Assembly (NCBI GenBank): GCA_903931645.1
Contig: CAIZDF010000692.1
Span: forward strand, 1-6,541
From: an uncultured Tolumonas sp.
GTDB taxonomy: Bacteria; Pseudomonadota; Gammaproteobacteria; Enterobacterales; Aeromonadaceae
DNA length: 6,541 bases
Direction: 5' to 3'
The notes beneath the pieces were generated by a model. The model ran no database searches, was not told where the DNA came from, and saw only the letters and a program-made list of their open reading frames with translations. Positions 5,877-6,541 of this stretch are shown here, piece after piece; within the stretch, counting starts at the first letter, position 1; each line of letters opens with the position of its first letter. The position numbers and the translations under genes are program-made.

Positions 5877-6541
5877 ATGATTGATGTAATGAAAGCCATG
5901 CAGGCATTTGTAGCAGTGGTCGATAGTGGAAGTTTCGTCGCAGCAGCAGAAATGCACGATACCTCAACGGCAGCTATCTCACGTCAGGTCAGTGGTTTGG
6001 AGGGTTATCTCGGCGCGCGCTTGTTAAACCGGACGACCCGGCGTATTTCATTAACGGAATCTGGGCAGGAATATTATTCCCGAGCACAAAGTATTCTCAA
6101 CGATTTGTCTGAGGCGGAAGCTATCGCTGGTCAACAATCGGTGCAACCCAAAGGATTACTACGGATCAGCGCCCCGCTTTCTTATGGAAATCATGAATTA
6201 GCACGTTTATTGCCTGAATTTATGCGTCGTTATCCTGATTTAAAATTGGATATTGACCTATCCGATCGAGTGGTCGACCTCGCTTACGACGGTATTGATG
6301 TCGCAGTCCGAATATCGCAGTCATTAACATCGCAGGTAGTAGCCAGAAAAATCAAACCGATTGAATTGATTTTATGCGCGTCCCCCGATTATCTGGCACG
6401 AAAAGGAATACCGAAAACACCGGAAGATATTACTGAGCATGAAACACTGAGTTATTCTTATCTTTCAACCGGCGAAAACTGGCATTTTGTAGACAAAAAT
6501 CAGACTGAAGTAACAGTTCGTGTTCAGTCTAAAATTCATGC
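5877..6541 (+). CDS. LysR-family transcriptional regulator (runs off the right edge)
   Basis: There are 221 complete codons before the window ends. The N-terminal winged helix-turn-helix (residues about 5-65) shows MQAFVAVVDSGSFVAAAE, a recognition helix AISRQVSGLE, then [21 protein letters not shown] linker helix follows. From about residue 90 the substrate-binding domain begins (GLLRISAPLSYG), with LARLLPEFMRRYPDLKLDID, DGIDVAVRI and ILCASPDYLARKG as standard blocks of the subgroup related to aliphatic/quinone-responsive regulators. The remaining C-terminal third is outside the window. ATG 5877 is preferred because GAGG lies 4 nt upstream; later in-frame ATGs at 5889 and 5898 lack a site. 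It probably controls the divergent oxidoreductase-SnoaL operon and itself, which is inference from position. Confidence 0.92.
   Translation, partial: MIDVMKAMQAFVAVVDSGSFVAAAEMHDTSTAAISRQVSGLEGYLGARLLNRTTRRISLTESGQEYYSRAQSILNDLSEAEAIAGQQSVQPKGLLRISAPLSYGNHELARLLPEFMRRYPDLKLDIDLSDRVVDLAYDGIDVAVRISQSLTSQVVARKIKPIELILCASPDYLARKGIPKTPEDITEHETLSYSYLSTGENWHFVDKNQTEVTVRVQSKIH

Noticed and set aside
1..6541. CRISPR array, tRNA, rRNA or toxin-antitoxin pair
   Set aside because: No regularly spaced repeats, no RNA gene-like structure and no paired small genes were seen.

Overview
The window looks like an accessory stretch of a gammaproteobacterial chromosome. This rests on moderate-to-low GC, strong GAGG-type ribosome binding sites, LysR regulators with diverging targets, and IS4- and IS1595-family elements. 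I cannot name the genus from sequence alone.

Layout from left to right. Positions 1-171 (minus) hold the first 57 residues of a LysR-type regulator that runs off the left edge. It diverges from a 208-residue NAD(P)-binding oxidoreductase of the 'F420-dependent NADP reductase-like' type (421-1047, plus). Next come a hairpin, a short intergenic stretch and a possible small truncated ORF (about 1048-1398). An IS1595-family transposase follows (1399-2343). Overlapping its stop codon by 7 nt is a flavin split-barrel (pyridoxamine-phosphate-oxidase-like) gene starting at 2337. An IS4-family element with readable 19-bp inverted repeats (2901-4288) cuts off the 3' end of that gene. A strong bidirectional terminator lies at 4430-4462.

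The right third is an intact module. On the minus strand, a second 208-residue oxidoreductase (5737-5111) is followed 56 nt later by an exported SnoaL/NTF2-like 'ester cyclase' family protein (5054-4470). Diverging from the oxidoreductase is a second LysR-type regulator (5877 onward, running off the right edge). The divergent intergenic region contains a perfect 8-bp inverted repeat with an 11-nt spacer over a plausible promoter, a good LysR operator candidate.

The main architectural point is that the window begins and ends with the same two-gene logic in mirror image: LysR (minus) with oxidoreductase (plus) on the left, oxidoreductase (minus) with LysR (plus) on the right. The two oxidoreductases are clear paralogues of identical length. 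The DNA between them is a landing zone for at least two insertion sequences, with gene wreckage left behind. The substrate of the oxidoreductases is not known. F420 itself is not expected in most gammaproteobacteria, so the family name should not be read as a function.
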